From the NCBI RefSeq assembly GCF_000526215.1, contig NZ_JAFQ01000004.1:6510001-6574000 (forward strand): 64,000 bases of DNA. Direction: 5' to 3'. The stretch is from Nocardia sp. BMG51109. Its GTDB lineage: Bacteria; Actinomycetota; Actinomycetes; Mycobacteriales; Mycobacteriaceae. A program made the translations under genes and the position numbers. Shown one piece after another: positions 17,519 to 26,385 of the stretch. How positions within the stretch are numbered: the first letter of the stretch is position 1; the number at the start of each line of letters is the position of its first letter. The notes under the pieces are model-generated. The model ran no database searches. It had not been told where the DNA came from and worked only from the letters and a program-made list of their open reading frames with translations.

Positions 17519-18363
17519 GCGGCGTATTGCGCGGTCTGACACAGGCTTTCGTGCGCCCGCACGGGATTCCGGCACCGCCCGGGCCGGGCACGGTGACCCT
17601 GCGGGCGCGGCAGGTCAGCGTCGACCGCGGTGCGGCCCGGCGGGTGCTCGACCACGTCGATCTGGAGGTGGTCGCCGGGGAGATCCTGGCGCTGGTCGGC
17701 CCCAACGGGGCCGGGAAGTCGACGCTGCTGGCGGCGCTGGCCGGTGAGCTCGATCTCGCCACCGGCACGGTCGAACTCGACGATCGGACGATCACACACT
17801 GGGCGCCGGTGGATATGGCGCGGCGGCGCGCGGTGCTGCCGCAGAATCACACCGTCGGATTCCCGTTCACCGCCCGCGAGGTCGTCGCGATGGGCCGCGC
17901 CCCGTGGGTGCGCACGCCGCGCGAGGACGCCGATGGCACGGCGATCGCCGCCGCCCTCGCTGCCACCGACACCGAACATCTGGCGGCACGGCCGTTTCCG
18001 GCCCTGTCCGGTGGTGAACGCGCCCGCGTCGCGCTGGCCCGGGTGCTCGCCCAGGACACCCCGACGCTGTTGCTGGACGAGCCGACCGCGGCTCTCGACC
18101 TCGGCCACCAGGAGCAGGTGCTGCGCCTGGTGCGCGGCCGCGCCCGCGACGGCGCGGCCGTCGTCGTCGTGCTGCACGACCTCGGTATCGCCGCCGCCTA
18201 CGCCGACCGCGTCGCCGTGCTGGAATCGGGCCGCCTCGCCGCCGCCGGTCCACCGCGGCAGGTCCTCACCACCGAACTGCTCTCGCAGGTCTATCGGCAT
18301 CCGGTCGAGGTGTTCGACCATCCGCACACCGGCGTGCAGCTGGTACTCCCGGCCCGGCGCTGA
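17515..18363 (+). CDS. hmuV: Haem ABC transporter ATP-binding protein
   Basis: ATPase subunit (282 aa) that powers haem import with HmuU. Walker A is GPNGAGKST (62-70), the Q-loop VLPQN (108-112), the signature LSGGE (164-168), Walker B LLLDEP (185-190) and the switch His is in VVVLHDLG. A 25-residue N-terminal lead precedes the ABC domain. The start is GTG 17515 with GGGGAGG about 6 bp upstream. Last gene of the IdeR-boxed haem uptake operon. Confidence 0.92.
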   Translation: MSGVLRGLTQAFVRPHGIPAPPGPGTVTLRARQVSVDRGAARRVLDHVDLEVVAGEILALVGPNGAGKSTLLAALAGELDLATGTVELDDRTITHWAPVDMARRRAVLPQNHTVGFPFTAREVVAMGRAPWVRTPREDADGTAIAAALAATDTEHLAARPFPALSGGERARVALARVLAQDTPTLLLDEPTAALDLGHQEQVLRLVRGRARDGAAVVVVLHDLGIAAAYADRVAVLESGRLAAAGPPRQVLTTELLSQVYRHPVEVFDHPHTGVQLVLPARR

Positions 18364-18425
18364 ACCGCCGGGTCTGCCCCGTCCGGCTGCTCCGGTAGTA
18401 ACGGCGCAATGGACGACGGAGCGGT

Positions 18426-19115
18426 TCATCGTCCCTCGGAGTCCGGTCGGGCCATCCTGGTGGCGAGGCCGTCGAGGATCAGGTCGAGTCCGTAGGTGAA
18501 TTCGACGGCGTAAGCGTATCCGGGCCGCAGTGCGTGTTCGGCGATGAAGACGGCCAGGTGTGGATATTCGCCGACAGGCATAGCGTTCTGGATGTCGGTG
18601 GCCACGGTGTCGATGTCCCCCGAGCCGCTGAACGGTAAGTTGATCTCCTGCAGGACGAAGCCGTAGACGTAGCTGTCGAGAACCGACACCGCGTGCGCGG
18701 TCATGGTCAGGGAGAAGCCGGCCTCGCGCAGGAGGCCGATCGCCGAGTCGTGGTGACGCAATGTCGCCGGACCGGGGTGGGCTCGCGATTCCACCAGTCC
18801 GACCGCCCACGGATGCCGCAGCAACGCGGCGCGTACCGACTCGGCGCGTTGCCGCAGGCCCGCGCGCCAGCCCGCGGCCGAAGCCGGTAGGTCGATCTCG
18901 GCGAAGACCGCGTCGACCATGCCATCCAGCATCGCGGCCTTCCCGCCGACGTGGTGATACAGCGACATCGCCTCGACATCGAGTCGGTCGGCGACTTTAC
19001 GCATGGTCAATGCCTCGACGCCCACCTCGTCGGCAACCGCGACCGCTGTCAGCACCACTCGCTGCCTGGTCAGCGGAATTCGATGTCCGGCATCGGCATT
19101 CGTTTCGTCCGTCAT
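18426..19115 (-). CDS. TetR/AcrR-family transcriptional regulator
   Basis: Repressor of 229 aa with a TetR-type DNA-binding domain: LTRQRVVLTAVAVADEVG opens helix 1 and MRKVADRLDVEAMSLYHHV is the helix-turn-helix ending in the typical SLYHHV. The C-terminal half fits the TetR_C tetracycline-repressor-like ligand domain with many aromatic residues. ATG 19115 gives the normal length; the frame open to 19802 overlaps the divergent gene and is not used. It faces an SDR gene across 114 bp that contain three evenly spaced palindromes, almost certainly its operators. Confidence 0.9.
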   Translation of the reverse strand: MTDETNADAGHRIPLTRQRVVLTAVAVADEVGVEALTMRKVADRLDVEAMSLYHHVGGKAAMLDGMVDAVFAEIDLPASAAGWRAGLRQRAESVRAALLRHPWAVGLVESRAHPGPATLRHHDSAIGLLREAGFSLTMTAHAVSVLDSYVYGFVLQEINLPFSGSGDIDTVATDIQNAMPVGEYPHLAVFIAEHALRPGYAYAVEFTYGLDLILDGLATRMARPDSEGR

Positions 19116-19153
19116 GCCGCCCTTCGTGTCCGTCGGTCGTCGTGCCTTGACGA

Positions 19154-19204
19154 CCTTACCTTGTAAGGCTACCTTATCCCGTAAGGCTCCCTTATGTTGT
19201 AAGG
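19154..19204. promoter_or_regulatory. Triple palindromic operator, 18-bp period
   Basis: Three 15-bp palindromes, CCTTAC-N3-GTAAGG at 19154-19168, CCTTAT-N3-GTAAGG at 19172-19186 and the same form at 19190-19204, start exactly 18 bp apart. They fill most of the gap between the divergent TetR gene (start 19115) and the NAD(P)-binding protein gene (start 19230), so the regulator probably controls both itself and that operon. Confidence 0.8.
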
Positions 19205-19229
19205 GGGATCGTGGAAGTGATGTGGAGCG

Positions 19230-19958
19230 ATGACAGCTGATCAGAACACGCATCAGGACAATGCCCGAGCGATGCGGGTCTGCGTCATCGGAGCCTCGGG
19301 AAAGCTCGGCCGGTACATGATCGAACACGCCCTGGCGCGCGGCTACGACGTTGTCGGCGTCTGCCGGGAACGCAGTGTCGGCAAACTCGACCGGTTCGCC
19401 GACCGCATCAGGATCGTGCCGGGACCGACCGACGACCCCGCCGTGATCGCCGACGCGGTCGACGGCTGCGACGGCGTACTGACCGTGCTCGTCCCCTGGG
19501 GGATCCGCGACTATTCGTCGGGAACCGCCCGCGCGGTACTCGACCATGCGCGCCGGGACGCCCGGCTCGTATTCTCCTGCGGCTGGCACATCACCCTCGA
19601 CGGACGAGATCGCTACACCCGCAAACTGCGCGCGTTCGTCGCGGTGTTCGGCTCGCTCGCCAGGATCGCACGCGTGGCCGACTTGAACGACCAGGTGCGA
19701 GCGTGCGATCTGATCTTCGCCAGTGATACCCGCTGGACCGTAGTACGCGGCAGCGACCTGGAAGAGGGCACGAGCCAGGGACTTCCGATCTGGCGTGACC
19801 ACGTCGGCGACCCGGCCCTGGCCGCGAACCTGACCCGGCGCATCGACTTCGCCCTGTTCATGGTCGAGGCCCTCGCCGACGACTCCCTCATCGGCCGGGC
19901 ACCCGCGATCGTCGCCCGCCCCGCCTCGGACACTGTCTCGCCCGCGGCGCAGGGGTGA
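19230..19958 (+). CDS. NAD(P)-binding protein, atypical SDR/NmrA-like
   Basis: A 242-aa Rossmann-fold protein of the atypical short-chain dehydrogenase group. The dinucleotide-binding motif VIGASGKLGRYMIEHAL (about 17-33) is clear, and DGVLTVLVPWG and TRWTVVRGSDLEEG are typical of NmrA/NAD(P)H-binding members that act as redox sensors or isomerases rather than dehydrogenases; the YxxxK pair is not obvious. It lies directly behind the triple operator and is followed, with almost no gap, by a DUF4386 membrane protein. Substrate unknown. Confidence 0.82.
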   Translation: MTADQNTHQDNARAMRVCVIGASGKLGRYMIEHALARGYDVVGVCRERSVGKLDRFADRIRIVPGPTDDPAVIADAVDGCDGVLTVLVPWGIRDYSSGTARAVLDHARRDARLVFSCGWHITLDGRDRYTRKLRAFVAVFGSLARIARVADLNDQVRACDLIFASDTRWTVVRGSDLEEGTSQGLPIWRDHVGDPALAANLTRRIDFALFMVEALADDSLIGRAPAIVARPASDTVSPAAQG

Positions 19959-19960
19959 TC

Positions 19961-20668
19961 ATGGACCTTCGGCAACGGCTCGCCCGTGCGTCCGGCCTGC
20001 TGTATCTCGTCATCGCCGTCTGCGGGCTCTGCGCCCCACTCGCATTCGGCGATACGAGCGACCCGGTCGCGGCGGCGGCAGACCTCGAACGGCACCACAC
20101 TGTTTTCGCCGCCGGCGTCGTCGGCTGGACCGTTCTCGTCCTCGCCGACACCGCCGTCGCGGTCACCCTCTACCTCTTGCTGCGGCCGGTCGCGCCCACC
20201 CTCGCCGCGATCACCGCGGCACTACGACTGGTCTATTCCGCGATGCTCGGCGCATGCCTGATCCACCTCGGCACCGCCTTCTCGCTCCGGTCCGACCCGA
20301 GCTACCGGCACGGCCTCGACCCCGCGGCCACGGACACGTTCCGCGCGGTAGCGCTGAGCGCCTTCGACACCGGATTTCGCCTGGCCCTCATCGTCTTCGG
20401 AGTCCACTGCCTCGGCCTGGGCATGCTGTTCCGGCGTGCCCGCTACATCCCACGTCTGCTCGCGGCACTGCTACTCGCCGCCGGAATCGGTTACATCACC
20501 ACCAGTCTCCTCGCTGTCCTCGCGCTGGCGGCCGACGGCGAACTCACCTCGCTGCTGCTCGTCCCGGCACTCGTCGGAGAGCTGGGGCTCACGTTCTGGC
20601 TCCTCGTCAAAGGCGTCGACGGGCGCGCACCGTCACGGGCCCGGGTTCCGACCCCGGCAGCCGAGTAG
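19961..20668 (+). CDS. DUF4386-family membrane protein
   Basis: Integral membrane protein of about 235 aa with six hydrophobic segments, starting LASGLLYLV-like (RASGLLYLVIAVCGLCAPLAF) and containing YRHGLDP in an external loop, features of DUF4386. Function unknown. ATG 19961 has CAGGGG at good distance; GTG 19955 overlapping the previous stop is the alternative. Same operon as the NAD(P)-binding protein under the TetR operator array. Confidence 0.78.
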   Translation: MDLRQRLARASGLLYLVIAVCGLCAPLAFGDTSDPVAAAADLERHHTVFAAGVVGWTVLVLADTAVAVTLYLLLRPVAPTLAAITAALRLVYSAMLGACLIHLGTAFSLRSDPSYRHGLDPAATDTFRAVALSAFDTGFRLALIVFGVHCLGLGMLFRRARYIPRLLAALLLAAGIGYITTSLLAVLALAADGELTSLLLVPALVGELGLTFWLLVKGVDGRAPSRARVPTPAAE

Positions 20669-20673
20669 CGGGT

Positions 20674-21120
20674 TCAGGTCGACCATGGGTAGTCCGACGC
20701 GGCCGGCTCGATCATTTCGCGTTCGAGTTCGGCGCGGATCTCGGCGATGTAGTCCTCGGGATCGGAGTGGATGCGGGTGATCACCCGCTGCAGCGGTTGA
20801 GCCTGCGGTTCGTGTTCCATACTCCACAAAGCCATCTCGAACAGCACCGGCAGGGCGTCGACGGCTCGCCCGGTCGGGACGTAGTGGACCTGGTTGCGTT
20901 CACCGCTGCCCACTCGCACTACCAGGTTCGCGGCTTCCAGGCGCTTGAGCCGGTCCAGCAGAACGCTGGTCGAGATCCGTTCGGCGGAGTCGAGGAATTC
21001 CACCGGACGCCGTTTGCCGACCAGCAGCATGTCACGCAGCACCAGCAGCGTCCACGGATCGCCGAATACCTCGAGGAACATGTTCATCGGGCACGTCGAT
21101 TTTCCCACCGCGCGTTTCAT
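20674..21120 (-). CDS. HxlR-family winged-helix transcriptional regulator
   Basis: A 148-aa regulator of the HxlR type, which often responds to redox or electrophile stress through an N-terminal Cys. Here STCPMNMFLEVFGDPWTLLVLRDM includes Cys10, and the winged helix continues with RISTSVLLDRLKRLEAANLV and HYVPTGRAVDALPVLFEM. It is divergent from the SnoaL-like gene at 21251, and the spacer has a 7-bp-arm palindrome close to its own start. Confidence 0.9.
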   Translation of the reverse strand: MKRAVGKSTCPMNMFLEVFGDPWTLLVLRDMLLVGKRRPVEFLDSAERISTSVLLDRLKRLEAANLVVRVGSGERNQVHYVPTGRAVDALPVLFEMALWSMEHEPQAQPLQRVITRIHSDPEDYIAEIRAELEREMIEPAASDYPWST

Positions 21121-21137
21121 GCACCCAGCATACCGAC

Positions 21138-21160
21138 AACATTTGCATTACCAAAATGTT
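21138..21160. promoter_or_regulatory. Palindrome, probable HxlR operator
   Basis: Perfect 7-bp arms AACATTT (21138-21144) and AAATGTT (21154-21160) around 9 bp, 18 bp upstream of the HxlR start. Position between the regulator and its divergent neighbour makes autoregulation likely. Confidence 0.5.
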
Positions 21161-21183
21161 AGGGTAACGGTACGTCGGCCACA

Positions 21184-21206
21184 TGTTCGAACGAGCCGTT
21201 CGAACA
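21184..21206. promoter_or_regulatory. Second palindrome with TTCGAA cores
   Basis: Perfect 9-bp arms TGTTCGAAC and GTTCGAACA around a 5-bp spacer; each arm is itself nearly palindromic. It lies 45 bp upstream of the SnoaL-like gene. The LexA/SOS box of actinobacteria has the same half-sites but a 4-bp spacer, so the binding protein is uncertain. Confidence 0.45.
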
Positions 21207-21250
21207 GATGACGCGGCGCTTTCCCGTAGCACTCGAACCAAGGAACCCTC

Positions 21251-21634
21251 ATGCGACAGAACGTGATCGACACCGTCTCCGCGATGACCGCCGCCCTCGA
21301 ACGCGGTGACATCGACACCGTCATGTCGTTCTACGTCGACGACGCGGCCGTGGCGTTCGAACCGGGCGATGCCGTGCGTGGTGAGCAGCAGCTGCGGGCC
21401 GGGTTCGCGGCCTTCGCCGCGGTGAAACCCGACTTCCGCTACGACAACGGACATGAGGTCATGATCACCGGCGACATTGCCGTGCACATCGCGCCGTGGA
21501 CGATGAGCGGCACCGCCCCCGACGGCACGCCGATCGCCCGGAACGGACTGTCGGTGGCGACCCTGCGTCGCCAGCTCGATGACAGCTGGAAGATCGTGCT
21601 CGACAACCCCTTCGGTGCTCGCCTCATGCCCTGA
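21251..21634 (+). CDS. SnoaL-like / NTF2-fold protein (YybH type)
   Basis: A 127-aa cone-fold (NTF2-like) protein. SAMTAALERGDIDTVMSFYV, GDAVRGEQQLRAGFAAFAAV and SWKIVLDNPF match the DUF4440/YybH layout. Such proteins serve as small isomerases, hydrolases or ligand binders; nothing in this sequence fixes the reaction. Divergent from the HxlR regulator, which probably controls it. Confidence 0.8.
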   Translation: MRQNVIDTVSAMTAALERGDIDTVMSFYVDDAAVAFEPGDAVRGEQQLRAGFAAFAAVKPDFRYDNGHEVMITGDIAVHIAPWTMSGTAPDGTPIARNGLSVATLRRQLDDSWKIVLDNPFGARLMP

Positions 21635-21764
21635 CCAGTGCGTTACCGAGGGAGTCCGGGTTTGCGACCGGGCTGGGAACAGACTCCGGGCGGGACAGCG
21701 GCCGCTGTCCCGCCCGGAGTCGTCGATGTGGAAAAGGGGTGGCTCGCCCCCCGATCTCGGGGGT

Positions 21765-21929
21765 CTACCGATCGGTCGGCTCGTCGTCGTCCTCGTCCGG
21801 GCGCGCGTGATCCGGTACGCCCGGGTTGGGATCCCGGTCGAGATCGATCAGCGGATGCACGCCGGCGCCCTCCGGCGCCGCATGTTTGCCCTGACTCGTC
21901 GTCTGCTGCGTATCCCCGTCGTTGGTCAC
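21765..21929 (-). CDS. Small acidic hydrophilic protein
   Basis: A 54-aa frame (start VTNDGDTQQTTSQGKHAA, end DEDDDEPTDR) in the gap before the MMPL gene. It is acidic, polar and probably unstructured, unlike the Arg-rich false frames around it. A TAACCT -10-like hexamer (21937-21942 on the minus strand) lies 7 bp before the GTG, so it may be leaderless. No family is recognised. Confidence 0.5.
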   Translation of the reverse strand: MTNDGDTQQTTSQGKHAAPEGAGVHPLIDLDRDPNPGVPDHARPDEDDDEPTDR

Positions 21930-22003
21930 GCCTGCCAGGTTATCGGAGCCCGATGCTCCGGTTGCACGCGCCACGCGCGGAACACCGGCACGCCGGCCGC
22001 CGC

Positions 22004-24133
22004 TCACCGCCACACCAGTTTGAGCACCGCGGGCGTGAGCAGCAGCCGAATCACGGTGGCGTCCAAGACCAGCGCCGCGATCATCCCGTAGGCGATGTAC
22101 TTCATCAGCACCAGATCCGAGAACCCGAACGCCCCGGTGACCACGATGAGAATCGCCGCCGCGGAGGTGATCACGCTGCCGGTGTGCGCGATGCCGTACC
22201 GAATGGCCTCCGCCGGGGGCGCACCGTTCGCGCGGGCCTCGGCCATCCGGGACTGCAGGAACACCTCGTAGTCGGTGGACAGCCCGAACAGCACCGTCAC
22301 GATCAGCACGAGCACCGCGAACATCAGCGGCCCGGGTGTGAACCGCAGCAGCTCCGCACCGTGCCCCTCGACGAAGATCCAGGTCAGGATGCCGAGTGTG
22401 GCACCGAGGCTGAGCGCGCTGAGCAGCACGGCCTTCACCGCCAGCACCATCGACCGGAACGCCACGTACATCAGCGCGAGGGCGGCCAGCACCAGGATCG
22501 CCGCCAGCAGCGGCAGTCCGGCGATCAGCCCGTGGATCGCGTCGCGTTCCAGCGCCGGCACCCCCGCCACCATCACCCGCACGCCCGGCGGTTCCTCGAT
22601 CGCGCGCAGCGTGGCGATGGCGGCGTCGGCGTGGCGCTCGTCGGCAAGCCCGGTGGACAGGACGTTGATGCCGTCGGTGGTCGGCGCGGACGCCTCGAAC
22701 CGTCCGGTCAGTCCCGGCGCGAAGTCGGCCTGGAACCGGATGTCGGACAGTTGCTGCGGATTCGCCCCGACGACAACGAGTTTCAGCGGCTCGGTGCGGA
22801 ACCCGGGGAACAGCGTGTCGAACCGCTCCTGCGCCACCCGGGCCGGGGCGTCGGCGGCCAGGTAGCGCTCGCTGAGCCCGCCGAATTCGATGTGGCGGAA
22901 CGGGATCAGCAGCGCCAGCAGCCCCAGCACCACCGGCACGATCACCCACACCGGGCGCCGCATCGCGAACAACGCCAGCCGGGAGAAGAAGCGATGCCCT
23001 TCCTCGGTCCGCGCGGGATCGGTTCGGGGACTGCCGGATTCGGTTCGGCCGCGCCGGGCGGCGAGCCGGCGCGGGCCCCACCGGTCGATGCGCCGCCCGA
23101 CGATGCTCAGCGCCGCGGGCAGCGCGGTCACCGACAGCAGCGCCGCCAGCAGCACCGAGCAGATGCCGCCGTAGGGCACCGACCGCAGTACCCCGTTCGG
23201 GTAGATGAACAGCGCGCCGAGGCTGACCGCGATGATCGCCGCGGAGAACAGCACCGTGCGCCCGGCGGTGGCGACGGTGCGGGCGGTGGCGTCCTGCACG
23301 CTGCGCCCGGCGGCCAGTTCCTCCCGGAACCGGGTCACCGCGAACAGGCCGTAATCGATGGCCAGGCCCAGGCTCACCAGCGTCACCACCGCGCTGGCGA
23401 ACACGTTGACCTCGATGTAGTCGGTGAGCACCCGCATCATGCCCTGGCTGCCCAGGATCGTCATGCCGCCGATCAGCACCGGTAGCAACGCCCCCACCAC
23501 GCCGCCGAACACGAAGAACAGCAGAATCGCCACGATCGGCAGCGCGATCATCTCGGCGCGGCGGATGTCGTCCTGCATGCCGATGTTGAGGCCCTCCACC
23601 ACCGGCTGCAGCCCGGCCAGCTGCACCGTGGTGCCGCCCGGGCCGCCGCCGGGATCGTCGGCGCGCAGATCGTCGCGGATGGCGAGGTAGTTGTTCACCG
23701 ATTCGGTGTCGTTGCCGCGCAGCCCGATACTGGCGAAGGCGTGCGTGCGCGACGCGTCGGCGAACTGGCCCATCATCGAGCCGTCGAAATAGCTGTCGAT
23801 CTTCTGGATGCGGTCGGGATACTTCGCGCGCAGCTGTGCCAGTTCCGCGGTCACCGCGTCGCTCACCGGCGCGTCGTCGACGGTGTGGCCGGGCGGCGCG
23901 GTGTAGAGGACGATCACATCGGCGTCGCGGTCGCGCCCGAACGTCCGGTCGGCCAGCTCGGAGGCCACCACCGATTCGCTGCGCTCGTCGAACCAGCCGG
24001 CCTGGGTCAGCCGGGACTGGAGGTCCTTGCCGAACAGGCCCGACAGCACCACGAGGCCCACGAACAGCGCGAGCACCAGATACCGATGGCGGTGCACGAA
24101 CCGGCCCCACCGCAGCGAGAACTGTTCCACCAT
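22004..24133 (-). CDS. MMPL-family RND transporter
   Basis: Large inner-membrane exporter (709 aa) of the MMPL family, which moves lipids or other hydrophobic molecules to the mycolic-acid envelope using the proton gradient. Two repeats each have an amphipathic periplasmic domain and a membrane bundle. Visible are SLGLAIDYGLFAVTRFREE (first half, with the Asp-Tyr pair of the proton relay), VLFGLSTDYEVFLQSRM (second half) and a 40-residue charged central loop. ATG 24133 is used; upstream in-frame codons belong to the preceding gene's end. Probable operon with the Mtb12-like lipoprotein, 8 bp upstream. Cargo unknown. Confidence 0.9.
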   Translation of the reverse strand: MVEQFSLRWGRFVHRHRYLVLALFVGLVVLSGLFGKDLQSRLTQAGWFDERSESVVASELADRTFGRDRDADVIVLYTAPPGHTVDDAPVSDAVTAELAQLRAKYPDRIQKIDSYFDGSMMGQFADASRTHAFASIGLRGNDTESVNNYLAIRDDLRADDPGGGPGGTTVQLAGLQPVVEGLNIGMQDDIRRAEMIALPIVAILLFFVFGGVVGALLPVLIGGMTILGSQGMMRVLTDYIEVNVFASAVVTLVSLGLAIDYGLFAVTRFREELAAGRSVQDATARTVATAGRTVLFSAAIIAVSLGALFIYPNGVLRSVPYGGICSVLLAALLSVTALPAALSIVGRRIDRWGPRRLAARRGRTESGSPRTDPARTEEGHRFFSRLALFAMRRPVWVIVPVVLGLLALLIPFRHIEFGGLSERYLAADAPARVAQERFDTLFPGFRTEPLKLVVVGANPQQLSDIRFQADFAPGLTGRFEASAPTTDGINVLSTGLADERHADAAIATLRAIEEPPGVRVMVAGVPALERDAIHGLIAGLPLLAAILVLAALALMYVAFRSMVLAVKAVLLSALSLGATLGILTWIFVEGHGAELLRFTPGPLMFAVLVLIVTVLFGLSTDYEVFLQSRMAEARANGAPPAEAIRYGIAHTGSVITSAAAILIVVTGAFGFSDLVLMKYIAYGMIAALVLDATVIRLLLTPAVLKLVWR

Positions 24134-24141
24134 GCCGGGAT

Positions 24142-24672
24142 TCAGCCGCAGGCCGGGGTCTTGTAATCGGCCGAGCGCAGGATTCCGCACAGGTCGGAGC
24201 GCGAGATCTTCCACGTGCCGTCGATGTCGACGAAGTGCACGATCGTGGTGCGCACGTTGCTGCCCGTGCCGTCCTTGTCCAGACGCATGGTCGCGGTCAG
24301 GGTGCCGTCGTGGTTGTCGAACACCGGGTCGGTGACGCCGTACACGGCGCGCGGATTGTCCTGCATCGCCTTGTACATGTCGGGGATGGCCTGGCTGAAC
24401 GCGGCGCCGTCCTCGATCAGGGCGGTGCGGTCGCTGTCGGGTAGCGACGGGTCCAGCGCGCGCTTGATCCGGCTGTCGAGTTCGGCGGCGGTGGGGATCG
24501 GCCGGTTGGCGCTGCTGACGGCGGCGGCCTGGGACGAGGCGGTCAGCGCGGCGTACGCCGAGGACCGCGCGGCGGCCACCGACTCCTCGCCCGGGTCGCC
24601 GCCGCAGGCTCCCGCCAGCACGGCCAGCGCCAGCAGAGGTGGCGCCACGGCGGCCGATCGTCGCAATGCCAT
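24142..24672 (-). CDS. Mtb12-like low-molecular-weight antigen family lipoprotein
   Basis: Exported lipoprotein of 176 aa: signal peptide with lipobox LAGAC near residue 20, a polar linker, then a domain with PTAAELDSRIKRALDPSLPD, ALIEDGAAFSQAIPD and TTIVHFVDIDGTWKISRSDL that resembles the Mtb12/CFP-2 C-terminal domain (NTF2-like fold). Of two ATGs (24678, 24672) the second has GTGAGG at a proper 6-bp distance. It precedes the MMPL gene by 8 bp, so it may be an accessory envelope component of that exporter (inference). Confidence 0.78.
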   Translation of the reverse strand: MALRRSAAVAPPLLALAVLAGACGGDPGEESVAAARSSAYAALTASSQAAAVSSANRPIPTAAELDSRIKRALDPSLPDSDRTALIEDGAAFSQAIPDMYKAMQDNPRAVYGVTDPVFDNHDGTLTATMRLDKDGTGSNVRTTIVHFVDIDGTWKISRSDLCGILRSADYKTPACG

Positions 24673-24787
24673 CTGCATCCTCACCCGTCGTCGAATGTTA
24701 CCGGTAGTTCTCCTACAGTCTGGCACGCGGCGCGGCGATCCCCGCGCAACCCGGCCTCACCTCCCGAAGTCGTTGGCGGCCAAGGGA

Positions 24788-25282
24788 TTACCGGGCATCG
24801 CCCGTCATATCGGTCAGGACGGATCCGATCCGGTCCAGCAGGGCACGCACCGGCGTGGCGGTCTGGCCGGCGGGCGGCACGGGCACCGCGGCCGCGACCA
24901 GATCGCGCACCGCGGCGGCCACGCTGCGCTCGTCGTCCAGGTCGATATCGGTGACGGGGGCCGCGGCGACGGCGACCACGTCCTCCGGGCCCGGCACGGC
25001 GGCGGTGCCGCGGCCGGCCCGGTAGATCTCGACGGTGAGCGCCGAGCGCACGGTGCGGAAGGCGAACGGGTGCCCGTCGCCGGTGTCGCCGAACCCGTGC
25101 GCGAAGGGGCCTACGGTGATGTCCTCGAGGAAGAATCCGGACGGTCGGCCTGCTGTCAACGCGATCTCCCACGGTCGGCGGCTGTTCGGGTTCGACGGTA
25201 GCCCTCCCCGCCGACAGGTCCGCGGCGCCCGCCGAATCGCGGTGCGCGGGAACCCCGGCGCGCGGGCGTGTTCCGTGATCAT
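24788..25282 (-). CDS. Conserved hypothetical protein, Rv2137c-like by position
   Basis: Of the ~164-aa frame, the last ~125 residues are clearly protein-like (RPSGFFLEDITVGPFAHGFG, HPFAFRTVRSALTVEIYR, TPVRALLDRIGSVLTD). No domain is recognised. It diverges from the lppL-like gene across 68 bp, the same arrangement as Rv2137c and lppL in Mycobacterium tuberculosis, which supports a real gene. The start is uncertain: ATG 25282 gives an Arg-rich leader; a downstream non-ATG start is possible. Confidence 0.6.
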   Translation of the reverse strand: MITEHARAPGFPRTAIRRAPRTCRRGGLPSNPNSRRPWEIALTAGRPSGFFLEDITVGPFAHGFGDTGDGHPFAFRTVRSALTVEIYRAGRGTAAVPGPEDVVAVAAAPVTDIDLDDERSVAAAVRDLVAAAVPVPPAGQTATPVRALLDRIGSVLTDMTGDAR

Positions 25283-25350
25283 GGTCAGATGAAGAGGCTC
25301 GCACGAGTCGCGGGCCGGGATCGTCTCGGGACAGTGAAGGAGTTCGGTGC

Positions 25351-26385
25351 ATGCGCGGTCACGGCTGGAACCGGTCGTCCGGCCGGCGCGGAGGGTGCGC
25401 GGTGCTCGCGGCCACCGCCGCGGTGGCGTTCGTCGCGGGCTGCTCGTCGTCGGGCGAGGGGAAGGAAGCCGGCAGCGCCGCTCCCGCGGCCGCCGCACCG
25501 GCACCCGCGCCGTCGGCAGCGCCGGCCGGGACGGTGAGCGCCGCCGGTCCCCTCGCCGCCGTGCTCGCCGAGCCCGCCGGTGGGCGGCTGGCGCTGCTGG
25601 ACGCCGACGCGGTCACCCTGGGCCTGCGCGGGGCCGGAGCGCCGGAGCGGACCGTCACGCTGCCCGCGCCGGCCGCGGCGCTCGCACCGGGCGCACCCGG
25701 TGAGATCCTCGCCGCCGCCGGTCGCACCCTGGTGCATATCGACGCCGTGACCGGCGAGACCCGCGCCGTCCCGCTGGACGGCGACGCCCGCGCGGTGGCC
25801 CGCCGCAGCGACGGCAGCCTCGCGGTCGGCCTGGCCGACGGCCGGGTCCAGATCCTCGCCGCCGACGGTCATCTCGCGCAGACGGTCGCGGATCTGTCCG
25901 GTGTCGACGCGGTCGCCGCCACGGGCGCCGCGGTCACCGTGCTGGACCGCGCCCAGACCAGCATCACCCAGCTCGACCTGGGCCGCGGCGAGCCCGGGCT
26001 GGCGTTGCGGGCCGGTACCGGCGCCACCAACCTCGTCTCCGATCACTACGGCCGGCTGCTGGTCACCGATACCGCGGGCGGCGCGCTGCTGGTCTATACC
26101 GCCGAACCTCTCGTCCTGCGTCAGCGCTTCCCGGTAGGCTCGTCGCCCTACGCGCTCGCTTACGATCAGCGGTCCGAGACCGTTTGGGTGACGCTCACCG
26201 CGAGCAACGAAGTGGTCGGATTCGACCTGTCGACGGGTATACCGGAGGAAGTGGGACGCTTCGCGACGGTGCGCCAGCCGAATGCGGTGACCATCGACGA
26301 ACGCACCGGCGACATGTTCGTGGGATCCGCGACCGGCGACGGTCTCCAGCGGATCGGCGCGGACGAGAGGAAGAGAGGGCAGTGA
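25351..26385 (+). CDS. lppL: LppL-like lipoprotein with beta-propeller-type repeats
   Basis: Surface lipoprotein of 344 aa. The signal peptide ends in lipobox VAGC, followed by an Ala/Pro linker and then repeated ~40-residue blades ([61 protein letters not shown]) as in YncE-like seven-bladed propellers. Function unknown. Position beside DUF5703 and pyrD matches lppL (Rv2138) next to pyrD (Rv2139) in mycobacteria; the name rests on that synteny plus lipoprotein type. Its TGA overlaps the next start. Confidence 0.75.
   Translation: MRGHGWNRSSGRRGGCAVLAATAAVAFVAGCSSSGEGKEAGSAAPAAAAPAPAPSAAPAGTVSAAGPLAAVLAEPAGGRLALLDADAVTLGLRGAGAPERTVTLPAPAAALAPGAPGEILAAAGRTLVHIDAVTGETRAVPLDGDARAVARRSDGSLAVGLADGRVQILAADGHLAQTVADLSGVDAVAATGAAVTVLDRAQTSITQLDLGRGEPGLALRAGTGATNLVSDHYGRLLVTDTAGGALLVYTAEPLVLRQRFPVGSSPYALAYDQRSETVWVTLTASNEVVGFDLSTGIPEEVGRFATVRQPNAVTIDERTGDMFVGSATGDGLQRIGADERKRGQ

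Noticed and set aside
18426..19802. 458-aa version of the TetR gene
   Set aside because: The extra N-terminal half overlaps the divergent SDR gene and its operators; TetR proteins start near MTDETN at 19115.
21186..21204. LexA/SOS box
   Set aside because: Half-sites TCGAAC and GTTCGA match, but the spacer is 5 bp rather than 4, and the adjacent gene is not a DNA-repair gene.
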